Shown here piece by piece: positions 8,899 to 16,035 of a DNA stretch of 64,000 nucleotides. Position 1 is the stretch's first letter. Every line of letters begins with the position of its first letter. Source of the DNA: Micromonospora costi (GTDB lineage Bacteria; Actinomycetota; Actinomycetes; Mycobacteriales; Micromonosporaceae). Location of the stretch: NCBI RefSeq assembly GCF_003626655.1, contig NZ_RBAN01000001.1, positions 682,001-746,000 of the forward strand. Reading direction: 5' to 3'. The notes below the pieces were generated by a model, which saw only the letters and a list, made by a program, of their open reading frames with translations, did no database searches and was not told the DNA's origin. The position numbers and the translations under genes were made by a program.

Positions 8899-9074
8899 GG
8901 GGCCTCCACGACCTGCCGGCCGTTGTAGAGGCCGCAGTGGCGGCAGGCACGGTGGGGAACCACCGGCTCCTTGCGGGGGCAGGGGCAGGGAACGGTCGGT
9001 GGGACCGTCGCCTTCCACCGGGCTCGACGGTGGCGGGTGTTGGACCGGGAGGTGCGGCGCTTGGGTACGGCCAT
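8895..9074 (-). CDS. rpmF: 50S ribosomal protein L32, zinc-island paralogue
   Basis: A 59-residue L32 ([20 protein letters not shown] ... [12 protein letters not shown]). Unlike the other ribosomal genes here it keeps four cysteines, but the first pair is CPC (C30, C32) rather than CxxC, while the second is normal (C44-RH-C47). Whether it still binds zinc cannot be told from sequence. It starts at 9074, 31 bp downstream of a Zur-type palindrome, and is the first gene of an rpmF-cobW operon. Confidence 0.9.
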   Translation of the reverse strand: MAVPKRRTSRSNTRHRRARWKATVPPTVPCPCPRKEPVVPHRACRHCGLYNGRQVVEAP

Positions 9075-9093
9075 GAGGAGTCTCCTTATCGAG

Positions 9094-9130
9094 GCTATCG
9101 GGGATGGTAATGGTTCCCGTTTTCGATAGC
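9094..9130 (-). promoter_or_regulatory. Zur box of rpmF-cobW inside a larger inverted repeat
   Basis: Core TGGTAATGGTTCCCG at 9105-9119 with a further half site GTTTTCG. The whole is framed by GCTATCG (9094-9100) and CGATAGC (9124-9130), a 37-bp palindrome covering the expected promoter of rpmF. Confidence 0.65.
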
Positions 9131-9278
9131 ACTCCCGGGGCCGGCGCAAGGGCGAACGGGCCGCCGCCCACGGTCGCCGCGAGACGTGGGGGCGACCCCG
9201 CCGAACGACAGCCGCCGCCAGGCGGAGCGGCCGCGGGGTGAGCAGCTTCTCGCCACCCCTGTCGCGGCTTATCCGAAA

Positions 9279-9293
9279 CGGCTATCGTTTTCA
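9279..9293 (+). promoter_or_regulatory. Zur-type half-palindrome before the anchor-M pair
   Basis: CGGCTATCGTTTTCA: the right arm is a perfect Zur arm, the left arm is poor. The GGCTATCG shared with the rpmF site 180 bp away suggests one arose from the other. It lies 47 bp before the start of the anchor-M gene at 9340. Confidence 0.5.
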
Positions 9294-9339
9294 TCAAGCA
9301 GCGGTCCACTGGGGATCGCTGCGAGAGAGGAGCCCCCTC

Positions 9340-9996
9340 GTGCGTAGAACCCTGCGCCATCTGCTGGCACCGGCCATCCTGGGCCTGGCGCTGGTCGCGA
9401 CCGCCCTGCCCGCGCAAGCCGCCACGACGCTCCCGGTGGTGTTCCGCACCGGCCACCTCGACGTCGTCGACGTCGCCTACGAGGCTGGCGAGCTGGAGAT
9501 CGGCGTCCACGACGAGGACAACGACGTCGAGTACGGCAGCGACGAGGTCAAGCTGGTCGTCAAGCGCCAGGCCAAGGTCACCGTCCCCGCGGACCCCGCC
9601 TTCGCGTTCCTCGGCACTCCGGGCGTCAGCACGGTGTGGACCCTGCCGGAGATTCAGAACCCTGACCTGATCTGGCCGGGGATCGCCGCCGAGGAGATCG
9701 AGCCCGGCGTCTTTGCCGGCGACTCGCTGACGCTGTCCGTCCGTTCGGTCACCGGTCCCGGCCAGCTCGCCATCTACACCGAGAACGCGGTCGGACAGCC
9801 GAACGTCCTGGCCGACAGCGGCGACGGCCTACCCGACTCCATCAACCTGACTGCCGGTGACCACATGCACGCCAACTGGGCGTTCGACGAGGCCGGCACC
9901 TACCGCGTGGTCGTCCGGGCCACCGGCGTGGTGGCGGCCACCGGCCAGCCGGTCACCTCCGCACCGGCCACCCTCCACTTCACGGTGAAGGAGTGA
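9340..9996 (+). CDS. Choice-of-anchor M domain secreted protein
   Basis: A 218-residue protein, start GTG 9340 preceded by AGAGGAG (7 nt). Signal peptide [20 protein letters not shown] to AQA. The rest is a single choice-of-anchor M domain: [20 protein letters not shown], then [14 protein letters not shown] and the histidine site DHMHANWAF. No LPxTG, WxL or membrane anchor is seen, so it is probably secreted or held by a partner. Acidic early section ([13 protein letters not shown]) could interact with metal. It is followed with 5 bp spacing by a paralogue, and both should respond to Zur. Confidence 0.85.
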   Translation: MRRTLRHLLAPAILGLALVATALPAQAATTLPVVFRTGHLDVVDVAYEAGELEIGVHDEDNDVEYGSDEVKLVVKRQAKVTVPADPAFAFLGTPGVSTVWTLPEIQNPDLIWPGIAAEEIEPGVFAGDSLTLSVRSVTGPGQLAIYTENAVGQPNVLADSGDGLPDSINLTAGDHMHANWAFDEAGTYRVVVRATGVVAATGQPVTSAPATLHFTVKE

Positions 9997-10001
9997 CCGC
10001 G

Positions 10002-10646
10002 ATGCGTCATCGCAGCCGGGCCCTCGCGGGCCTCGCCCTGGCCGCCGTGCTCGTCGCCGGCACCGCGACGCCCGCCGCCGCCGCTCCGGTGGTGCTCTCC
10101 GCCGGCCACGTCGATGTCATCGACGTCGACTATGCCGCCGGCGCGCTCACCGTCGACGTCCTCGACGGCACCGGCGGCACCGACGTCGAACGCGATCCGT
10201 CTGACGTGATCTTCCGGGTACCCGCCACCGCGAAGACGAGCGTGCCGTCCGGAGCCGCCTGGTCGTTCCTCGGCACCGGGGGGCAAGCGTGGGTGCTGCC
10301 CCAGTCCAGCACCCCCGGCCTGCTCTGGGCCGGCTGGAACACCACCGAGGTGCCCTCCGGGGTTTTCCAGAACAATCGGGTCACGTTCAGGCTCACCAGC
10401 GTGTCCGGACCGGCAGGCTTCAGCATCTACACCGTCTCCGGTGGCACCCCGACCGTGCTGTTCGACAGCGGGAACGGCCTGCCCGACAACCTCGACGTCA
10501 ACCGCAACACCCATGCCCACGTCAACTGGGGCTTCGATGCCGCCGGCGCCTACACCGTCACCTTCGAAGTCACCGGCAAGCTCGCCGCAGATGGGAGCAC
10601 CGTCAGTTCTGGCGCCAAGACCTTCACCTTCGAAGTCCTTGCCTGA
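10002..10646 (+). CDS. Choice-of-anchor M domain secreted protein
   Basis: A 214-residue protein. ATG 10002 has AAGGAG 8 nt upstream, and is preferred over GTG 9993, which overlaps the previous stop. Signal peptide to AAA; one choice-of-anchor M domain (GHVDVIDVDYAAGALTVDV, then VLPQSSTPGLLWAGWNT and NTHAHVNWGF). It lacks a wall anchor. It is a clear paralogue of the gene just upstream, forming a two-gene unit. The four such proteins in the island share the W(P/A)GWNT-type and HxHxNW motifs, suggesting one scaffold with different anchoring. Confidence 0.85.
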   Translation: MRHRSRALAGLALAAVLVAGTATPAAAAPVVLSAGHVDVIDVDYAAGALTVDVLDGTGGTDVERDPSDVIFRVPATAKTSVPSGAAWSFLGTGGQAWVLPQSSTPGLLWAGWNTTEVPSGVFQNNRVTFRLTSVSGPAGFSIYTVSGGTPTVLFDSGNGLPDNLDVNRNTHAHVNWGFDAAGAYTVTFEVTGKLAADGSTVSSGAKTFTFEVLA

Positions 10647-10826
10647 TTCGTTCCACCACATCTGAGCGCCCTCGTCTCGGCCCCACCCGGTGCGGCAGCG
10701 GCGTCTGTGGTGCGGTGGATCCGGTCGGCGCGGTGCCGTCGCTGCGGTGCCGCGCCGACCGGCTGGACACGACCGGCGAGTTCCGCAGTGCCCAGCGGCT
10801 GCACCGGCCGCCCGTCTCACCAGCCG

Positions 10827-11504
10827 TCAGCCGTTTGACCCTTCGGCCTCTCCGTCGGGCGACATGTGCCCAGGGCCCCCGCCGCTGTCGAGATGCACAT
10901 GCTGGTGACCCAGTCCGGCGTCAATGTTGACTTGGTCGAGCTGGGTCGCCGCCACCGACCATGTCGTCACGGCGAGGTCGGCCTGCTGTGCCGCCAGAGC
11001 CATCTGGTCCTTACGGCTCGTTGCGGGGGCGGCTGCGGCCAGCGCGACGGAGTCGACCGCGACGGCCGCCTGTTCGACGGCGCTTCTGAGGCCGCCGCGA
11101 GCGACGTTGGTCGCAGTCATGCCGGACGGTGGGTTCGCATACTGCGCAGTCAACTGGCGTACGGCCTGCTGCCAATCGCGAACCCTGGGGGCATCGGGGA
11201 TGCGTCCCGCCTCCGACTCCTGCTTGATCGCCAGCAGGATCGGCCCGAGTTGCTCGCCTGTCCGGCGCGCGGCCTCGGTCAGTTCAGTAATCTGCTGAAC
11301 GTCGCGCTTGGCCTCGGCTTCCCGCATCTCTGCGACGCTCGCCTCGACGGCGGTCGGCCGCCCCGCGGAGAAGCCGATCAGGCCGCCGATCCCTCCGGAC
11401 ACGATCGCCGCGGTGGCGGCGACAGCCAGGAATCGAACCCGGTAGCGCTGCTGTCGGCCCGGGGGTTCGAGCAGATAGGAGGGCTTACCGGTGCGACGTG
11501 ACAT
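10827..11504 (-). CDS. Membrane-anchored extracytoplasmic protein with His-rich tail
   Basis: 225 residues, start ATG 11504 after AGGAGAG. A short basic cytoplasmic N-terminus (to about residue 25), one membrane helix (AVAATAAIVSGGIGGLIGFS), then a helical Ala/Gln/Glu-rich exterior domain (likely coiled coil, VAEMREAEAKRDVQQITEL). The C-terminus GHQHVHLDSGGGPGH is rich in His, Asp and Gly and looks able to bind metal. I recognise no named family. It points away from the Zur box at 11726-11740, which could serve both directions; its place in the zinc island suggests a role in metal handling, but this is inference. Confidence 0.6.
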   Translation of the reverse strand: MSRRTGKPSYLLEPPGRQQRYRVRFLAVAATAAIVSGGIGGLIGFSAGRPTAVEASVAEMREAEAKRDVQQITELTEAARRTGEQLGPILLAIKQESEAGRIPDAPRVRDWQQAVRQLTAQYANPPSGMTATNVARGGLRSAVEQAAVAVDSVALAAAAPATSRKDQMALAAQQADLAVTTWSVAATQLDQVNIDAGLGHQHVHLDSGGGPGHMSPDGEAEGSNG

Positions 11505-11725
11505 GACCCGCTCTCCTGTCGATGGCGCTGGCTCGGAGAGTAGCCCTTTCCATCACACCCGTCGATAGCTCCGACCGTCATCTCCGCACTGTCGCTCCGT
11601 ACGACGAAAGCTGCCCAGGGGTCGGGCGCGAGATCCTGCGGTCCGGACAACCGGGTGCGTCCCGGGCGACGTGCGCGCTCTTGACGGGCCGTGCGTGACG
11701 TGGTGTGCTCGATCGGTAACGGTAA

Positions 11726-11740
11726 TGACAACCGTGATCG
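11726..11740 (+). promoter_or_regulatory. Zur box before the SCO5389-like gene
   Basis: TGACAACCGTGATCG, within a longer imperfect palindrome that begins TAACGGT and ends TCGTTA (11717-11743). It is 22 bp before the start at 11762. Confidence 0.65.
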
Positions 11741-11761
11741 TTAACGTACGTGAGGAGGAGC

Positions 11762-12157
11762 ATGTCTCTCACCGTGCCGCCGGCCCTGCTCGAGGCCGCC
11801 GAATCCGGTCCCGTCGACGAGGAGGATTTCGTCGCCTGCGTACGCGACTCACTGCCGTACGCCTGGGAGACCGTCAGCCGCGTGGCCGCCGACCTGGACT
11901 CGTCGCCCGACGCCGACTTCGCCGACAACGTGATCCCACCGCCGACCGAGGCGGAGCGCGGCCAACTGCTGCGCGCGTTGGCGAGCGACGCGATCCGATC
12001 CAGCCTGGAACGTCACTTCGGCGTCAAGCTGGCATTCCAGAACTGCCACCGAGTCGCGGCGTTCCGGCTCGCCGCCGTCGACTCCGACACCTACCGGCGG
12101 TTCATCTCGACCCGAGGGCAACTGCTCAACCAGTCCCCCGAGCTGCGTGACTGCTGA
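11762..12157 (+). CDS. Small conserved actinobacterial protein (SCO5389-like)
   Basis: 131 residues, start ATG 11762 after GAGGAGGAG. No signal peptide or membrane helix. Conserved pieces: PPALLEAAESGPVDEEDFVACV near the N-terminus (shortened here: DEEDFVACVRDSLPYAWE), then ERGQLLRALASDAIR, RHFGVKLAFQNCHRVAAF, and the exact C-terminus LLNQSPELRDC. From memory this pattern matches a small actinobacterial family named after SCO5389, of unknown function. The two or three cysteines (FVAC, QNC, RDC) could bind metal. A Zur box in front and the ATPase behind place it in the zinc regulon, which may be a zinc-specific paralogue of a housekeeping copy. Confidence 0.7.
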   Translation: MSLTVPPALLEAAESGPVDEEDFVACVRDSLPYAWETVSRVAADLDSSPDADFADNVIPPPTEAERGQLLRALASDAIRSSLERHFGVKLAFQNCHRVAAFRLAAVDSDTYRRFISTRGQLLNQSPELRDC

Positions 12158-12344
12158 GCCGTCTGCGGCCCGGCGAGTGACCCGGAGCGTGTCGACGCAC
12201 CTGTTCCCGCTCGCCGGGCAGCACCCCGGCTCCACGCATGCCGACGCGCTCGCCGGGGCCGCGCTGCTGATTGCGGATCCGTTCGGACGACACGTACCGC
12301 TTCCACCCGTGAGCGACCGGGACGCCCGCTACAGTATCGCTCAT

Positions 12345-12359
12345 GAAAACGGTTGCCGT
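12345..12359 (+). promoter_or_regulatory. Zur box before the MinD/CooC-like ATPase
   Basis: TGAAAACGGTTGCCG, followed by a further GTTAACG half site, 25 bp before the start of the ATPase gene. A -10-like TACAGT (12331-12336) lies just upstream, so a bound repressor would cover the transcription start. Confidence 0.7.
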
Positions 12360-12383
12360 TAACGTTGTTCCGGAGGACGAGCG

Positions 12384-13361
12384 GTGAAGGTTGCGTTCGT
12401 CGGCAAAGGTGGCAGCGGGAAGACCACTCTCGCGGCCCTGTTCGCCCGACACCTCGCCAACACCGGCCGGCCTGTGCTCGCCATTGACGCCGACATCAAT
12501 CAGCACCTCGCCGTCGCTCTCGGTGGTTCGGCCTCGACCGCAGCGGAAATGACGCCGCTGGGCGAGCACCTGCCTGCGATCAAGGAGTATCTGCGGGGCA
12601 GCAATCCGCGCATTGCCTCCGCCGCGGAGATGATGAAGACCACGCCGCCCGGTGCGGGCTCACGCCTGCTGCGTGTCGCCGAGGAGAACCCGATCTACAC
12701 GGCCTGCGTCCGCGAGGTCGGGCCGGTGCGGATCGCCGTCACCGGCGAGTTCGCCCCCGAGGACCTCGGCGTGGCCTGCTACCACTCCAAGGTCGGTGCG
12801 GTGGAGCTCATGCTCAACCACATGCTCGACGGGCCGGGCGAGTACGTGGTGGTGGACATGACCGCCGGCGCGGACTCGTTCGCGTCCGGACTGTTCACGC
12901 GGTTCGACCGCACCTTTCTGGTGTGCGAGCCGACGGTGCGCAGCGTCGGCGTCTACCGGCAGTACGCGGGCTACGCCCGTGACTACGGGGTGGAGCTGTC
13001 AGTGGTCGGGAACAAGGTCGAAGACTCCACCGACGTCGAGTTCCTCCGGGAACATGTGGGCGAGGACCTGCTGACCTGGGTGTCCCGATCGGGCTACGTA
13101 CGGCGCGCGGAGCGCGGCACGGTCGGCCCACTCGACGAGTTGGAGGCGGCCAACCGTGCGGTGCTGGGCCAGCTGGCCGACAGCGTGGACGCCACTCCGC
13201 AGGACTGGGACCGGTTTGCGCACTGGGCACAGGAATTCCACCGCCGCAACGCCGCAGCCTGGGGCAACGACCGCGCAGGGGTGGACCTGACCACGCAGAT
13301 CGACCCTGCTTTCCGAATCAGCGCACCGGCGGTCGGCGTGCCGACAGCCGTCACGGCCTGA
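12384..13361 (+). CDS. MinD/CooC-like P-loop ATPase, zinc-regulated
   Basis: A 325-residue cytoplasmic ATPase; GTG start at 12384 after GGAGG. A deviant Walker A (GKGGSGKTT, residues 7-15) with its signature Lys, then DADINQHLA and VVVDMTAGAD place it in the SIMIBI class with CooC, which loads nickel into CO dehydrogenase, and MinD/ParA. The middle carries ACYHSKVGAVELMLNHML. CooC-type enzymes use ATP-driven dimerisation to insert metal, so a metal-insertion role under zinc starvation is plausible, but the client is unknown. It has its own Zur box. No partner gene is obvious besides the small gene just upstream. Confidence 0.75.
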   Translation: MKVAFVGKGGSGKTTLAALFARHLANTGRPVLAIDADINQHLAVALGGSASTAAEMTPLGEHLPAIKEYLRGSNPRIASAAEMMKTTPPGAGSRLLRVAEENPIYTACVREVGPVRIAVTGEFAPEDLGVACYHSKVGAVELMLNHMLDGPGEYVVVDMTAGADSFASGLFTRFDRTFLVCEPTVRSVGVYRQYAGYARDYGVELSVVGNKVEDSTDVEFLREHVGEDLLTWVSRSGYVRRAERGTVGPLDELEAANRAVLGQLADSVDATPQDWDRFAHWAQEFHRRNAAAWGNDRAGVDLTTQIDPAFRISAPAVGVPTAVTA

Positions 13362-13433
13362 TCTACCGCAGGGCGGCGGGCCGGGGTGGCGGGTGTACGA
13401 CCAGTCGGTAGCGCGGCGGCAGAGTCGGGAGGT

Positions 13434-13838
13434 TCAGCGCGAGCATTGAGCGCAGGTACCGAAGATCTCCAGCGTGTGGCCAACGTCGGTAAAGCCGTGG
13501 TCGGCGGCCACACGGTCCGCCCACCGCTCCACCGCCGGCCCGGCGACCTCCACGGTGCGGCCGCAGTTGCGGCAGACGAGGTGGTGGTGGTGCTTGCTCT
13601 GGCTGCAGCGGCGATACAGCTGCTCGCCGCCGGGCAGCCGGGTGGAGTCGATGTCGCCGGACTCCACGAGCATCTGCAGCGTCCGGTAGACGGTGGTCAG
13701 GCCGACCCGCGCGTTGCGGGCGAGCAGCATCTGGTGCAGTTGCTGCGCCGTGTGGAAGCCCTCGACCTCCCGCAACAGCGCCAGCACCTCGCCGCGTTGC
13801 CGGGTGTTCCGGGTCACATTCGGCATCGCCTGATTCAC
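13434..13838 (-). CDS. zur: Zinc uptake repressor Zur (Fur family)
   Basis: 134 residues. GTG 13838 has GGGAGGG about 10 nt upstream; the open frame continues far upstream but that part is antisense to the permease. Winged helix in residues about 10-80 (RNTRQRGEVLALLREVEGF ... VGLTTVYRTLQMLVESGDI), then the metal core KHHHHLVCRNCGRTVEV and the second CxxC at the C-terminus (CAQC). This is the normal Fur/Zur layout with structural zinc in the two CxxC pairs. Seven Zur-type boxes in the same island make Zur the best choice over Fur or Nur. It is divergent from the permease gene; I see no Zur box in the 214-bp gap. Confidence 0.9.
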   Translation of the reverse strand: MNQAMPNVTRNTRQRGEVLALLREVEGFHTAQQLHQMLLARNARVGLTTVYRTLQMLVESGDIDSTRLPGGEQLYRRCSQSKHHHHLVCRNCGRTVEVAGPAVERWADRVAADHGFTDVGHTLEIFGTCAQCSR

Positions 13839-14052
13839 CGTCGCGCCACCCTCCCGTGATCTCCGCCGCCGTCGTCCGAACTGCGCGCTACGCCGGCACC
13901 GTGCCGGTCGGACCATTATGCGTCGCCGGTCAGAGCGTTCGCCGCCGTCCGGCGCCGGCCCGGCGGATAGAATCAGCCCGCGCCAGCCACCCGCGCCCTT
14001 CCCCAGAGCAGTTTCGCATCCGCCCGTGACGCGGACGAGGAACGGAGCCGGC

Positions 14053-15117
14053 ATGAGCGCACCCGAACGCGCCGCCCGAACCGCTGAGCGGACGGAACTC
14101 CCTTCCGCAGCCGACGACCAGCATCGCCCGGCAGGCAGGCCTCGCAGCAGCTCCCCGTCACCGATCGCCCACCGGATCGGCTCTGTCGAGGTCCTCACCG
14201 CGCTGCTGCTCCTCCTGCTCGTCATGAGCGAACAGCTCACCGACCTGCTCTCCACGCCGGCCCTCGCAACGTGGACGACCGTATTCGTCTCCGTCATGGT
14301 GCAGGCCGTGCCGTTCCTGGTCTTCGGCGTGCTGCTCTCCGCGGTGATCGCGGTGTTCGTACCCCGCTCCTTCTGGGCCCGCGCGCTCCCCCGGCACCCC
14401 GCCCTCGCCGTACCCGTGGCCAGCGCCGCCGGCGTCGTGCTCCCAGGCTGCGAATGCGGCGCGGTGCCGATCGCCGGCTCCCTGATCCGCCGCGGTGTGA
14501 CCCCGGCGGCCGCACTCGCCTTCCTGCTCGCCGCCCCTGCGATCAACCCGATCGTGCTCGCCGCCACCGCCGTCGCGTTCCCCAACAACCCGGAAATCGT
14601 CGCCGGGCGTGCCGCCGCCAGCCTGATCGTCGCCATGGTCATGGGCTGGCTCTGGCTGCGCCTGGGCCGGACAGACTGGATCCGACTTCCACACCGGCCC
14701 GACCTCGACGGCCTCCCCCGCGGCCAGGCATTCTGGTCCGCCGTACGCCACGACGTCGTCCACGCCGGGGGGTTCCTCGTCGTCGGCGCGGCCGCCGCAG
14801 CGAGCATCAACGTCCTCGTACCCGAGCGATGGCTACAGACCCTCGCCGACCAGCCGGTGCTGTCGGTTCTCGCCCTGGCGGCACTCGCCGTCCTGCTGTC
14901 CATCTGCTCCGAGGCGGACGCCTTCGTCGCCGCGTCACTGTCCCAGTTCTCGCTCACCGCGCGACTCGCGTTTCTGGTGGTTGGTCCCATGGTCGACCTC
15001 AAACTGATCTCGATGCAGGCCGGGATCTTCGGCCGACGCTTCGCCGTCCGCTTCGCACCCGCCACGTTCGCGGTCGCGGTCGGCGTGGCCGCCGCCACCG
15101 GCTCGGTGCTGCTGTGA
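14053..15117 (+). CDS. Permease of the PF03773 (ArsP_1/YcgR-like) family
   Basis: 354 residues from ATG 14053. A polar N-terminus of about 45 residues precedes about eight membrane helices. The signature GCECGAVPIAGSLIRRG and AAPAINPIVLAATA of this permease family are intact, with a cysteine pair in the first loop and CSEADAFVAASL in the second half. Family members export or move metal or metalloid compounds; those paired with a TIGR03943 protein are repeatedly found near zinc genes. The stop overlaps the start of the partner (GTGA at 15114). Substrate and direction cannot be read from the sequence. It stands divergently to zur. Confidence 0.8.
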   Translation: MSAPERAARTAERTELPSAADDQHRPAGRPRSSSPSPIAHRIGSVEVLTALLLLLLVMSEQLTDLLSTPALATWTTVFVSVMVQAVPFLVFGVLLSAVIAVFVPRSFWARALPRHPALAVPVASAAGVVLPGCECGAVPIAGSLIRRGVTPAAALAFLLAAPAINPIVLAATAVAFPNNPEIVAGRAAASLIVAMVMGWLWLRLGRTDWIRLPHRPDLDGLPRGQAFWSAVRHDVVHAGGFLVVGAAAAASINVLVPERWLQTLADQPVLSVLALAALAVLLSICSEADAFVAASLSQFSLTARLAFLVVGPMVDLKLISMQAGIFGRRFAVRFAPATFAVAVGVAAATGSVLL

Positions 15118-15881
15118 ACCGTCGAGCCCAGGCATGCGTCATGATCCTCTTCGGCGGCGCCATCCTGCGGGCCACCATGACCGACCTCTATCTGCGCTAC
15201 GTCAAGGAAGGGCTGCGCCCGTTCCTCATCGCGGCAAGCCTCGTGCTGATCGCTGCCGCCGTCATGACCCTCTGGTACGAGCTCCGACCGGCCTTCACCT
15301 CGAACGGGCCGGACGCAACCACCGCCGACCGCCCAGACGAGACAGCCGCCGAAACCGCGGCGAGCGACCACGGGCACGCCCACCACGAGCCGCGGGTGGC
15401 CTGGCTGCTGATCCTGCCGGTCGCGGGGCTCCTCATGGTCGTCCCGCCCGCTCTCGGCTCCTACGCAGCCAATCAGGCCGGCACCGCACTGACCTCGACC
15501 GAGGAGTACGAGTACCCGCCACTGCCCACGGGCGACCCGGCGAAGACAAGCCTCTTCGGCTATGCCGCCCGCGCGCTGTTCGACAAGGGCGAGTCGATCG
15601 GCCACCGCCGCGTCCAACTCACCGGCTTCATCACACCCGGACCCGACGGACAGCCGATCCTCGCCCGGATGATCCTCTCCTGCTGCGCCGCCGACAGCCG
15701 GCCGGTCAAACTAGGCATGACGGGCGACATCCCTACCGGCCTCGAGAACGACACCTGGGTACAGGTCGTCGGTCGCTACACCGACCACCGTGCCCGGGAC
15801 CCGATCAACGACGAGGAGATTCCGTACATCGAGGTCGAGTCCTGGCGAGAGGTCGCGGCCCCCACCGACCCCTACGAGTAG
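15114..15881 (+). CDS. TIGR03943 (YcgQ-like) permease subunit
   Basis: 255 residues, GTG 15114 overlapping the permease stop. Two membrane segments (about 8-60) flank a short loop; a His-rich loop DHGHAHHEP follows, then a third helix (WLLILPVAGLLMVVPPAL) and a C-terminal soluble domain with ILSCCAADSRPVKLG. This matches the TIGR03943/DUF1980 partner of PF03773 permeases. The DHGHAHH stretch suggests metal binding. It is co-translated with the permease and should form a complex with it. Confidence 0.85.
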   Translation: MNRRAQACVMILFGGAILRATMTDLYLRYVKEGLRPFLIAASLVLIAAAVMTLWYELRPAFTSNGPDATTADRPDETAAETAASDHGHAHHEPRVAWLLILPVAGLLMVVPPALGSYAANQAGTALTSTEEYEYPPLPTGDPAKTSLFGYAARALFDKGESIGHRRVQLTGFITPGPDGQPILARMILSCCAADSRPVKLGMTGDIPTGLENDTWVQVVGRYTDHRARDPINDEEIPYIEVESWREVAAPTDPYE

Positions 15882-15882
15882 C

Positions 15883-15972
15883 TCTCGCAGGACAAGGTCG
15901 CGGAGGTACGCGAAACCAGATCCACGGTGTGGGCGACGGCGTCAACGACGCCCCCGCCCTGTCCGCCGCTGT
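15883..15972 (+). pseudogene. Remnant of a P1B-type metal ATPase
   Basis: Immediately after the TIGR03943 stop the DNA encodes LSQDKVAEVRE in one frame and, after a frame change and a short loss, HGVGDGVNDAPALSAAV in another. These are two adjacent pieces of the hinge motif of P-type cation ATPases (xxxDKVxxV ... VGDGVNDAPAL). Nothing else of the roughly 700-residue protein remains. A metal ATPase probably once followed the permease pair. Confidence 0.75.
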
Positions 15973-15992
15973 GTTTCCCGGTGCTCACCGGT

Positions 15993-16026
15993 GGGCCGGC
16001 CGGGTCAGCTCGGACCCGGCCGGCCC
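15993..16026. terminator. Hairpin between the ATPase remnant and the propeller gene
   Basis: Perfect 13-bp stem (GGGCCGGCCGGGT with its complement) and an 8-nt loop, 10 bp downstream of the minus-strand stop at 16036. Confidence 0.7.
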
Positions 16027-16035
16027 GTCAGGCGG

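Noticed and set aside
12147..12362. 71-residue frame overlapping the end of the SCO5389-like gene
   Set aside because: It reads through the Zur box of the next gene, lacks a ribosome site and resembles no family.
13840..15617. Long minus-strand frame reading into zur from 15617
   Set aside because: It is antisense to the permease and TIGR03943 genes and encodes low-complexity sequence; only the last 134 codons are Zur.
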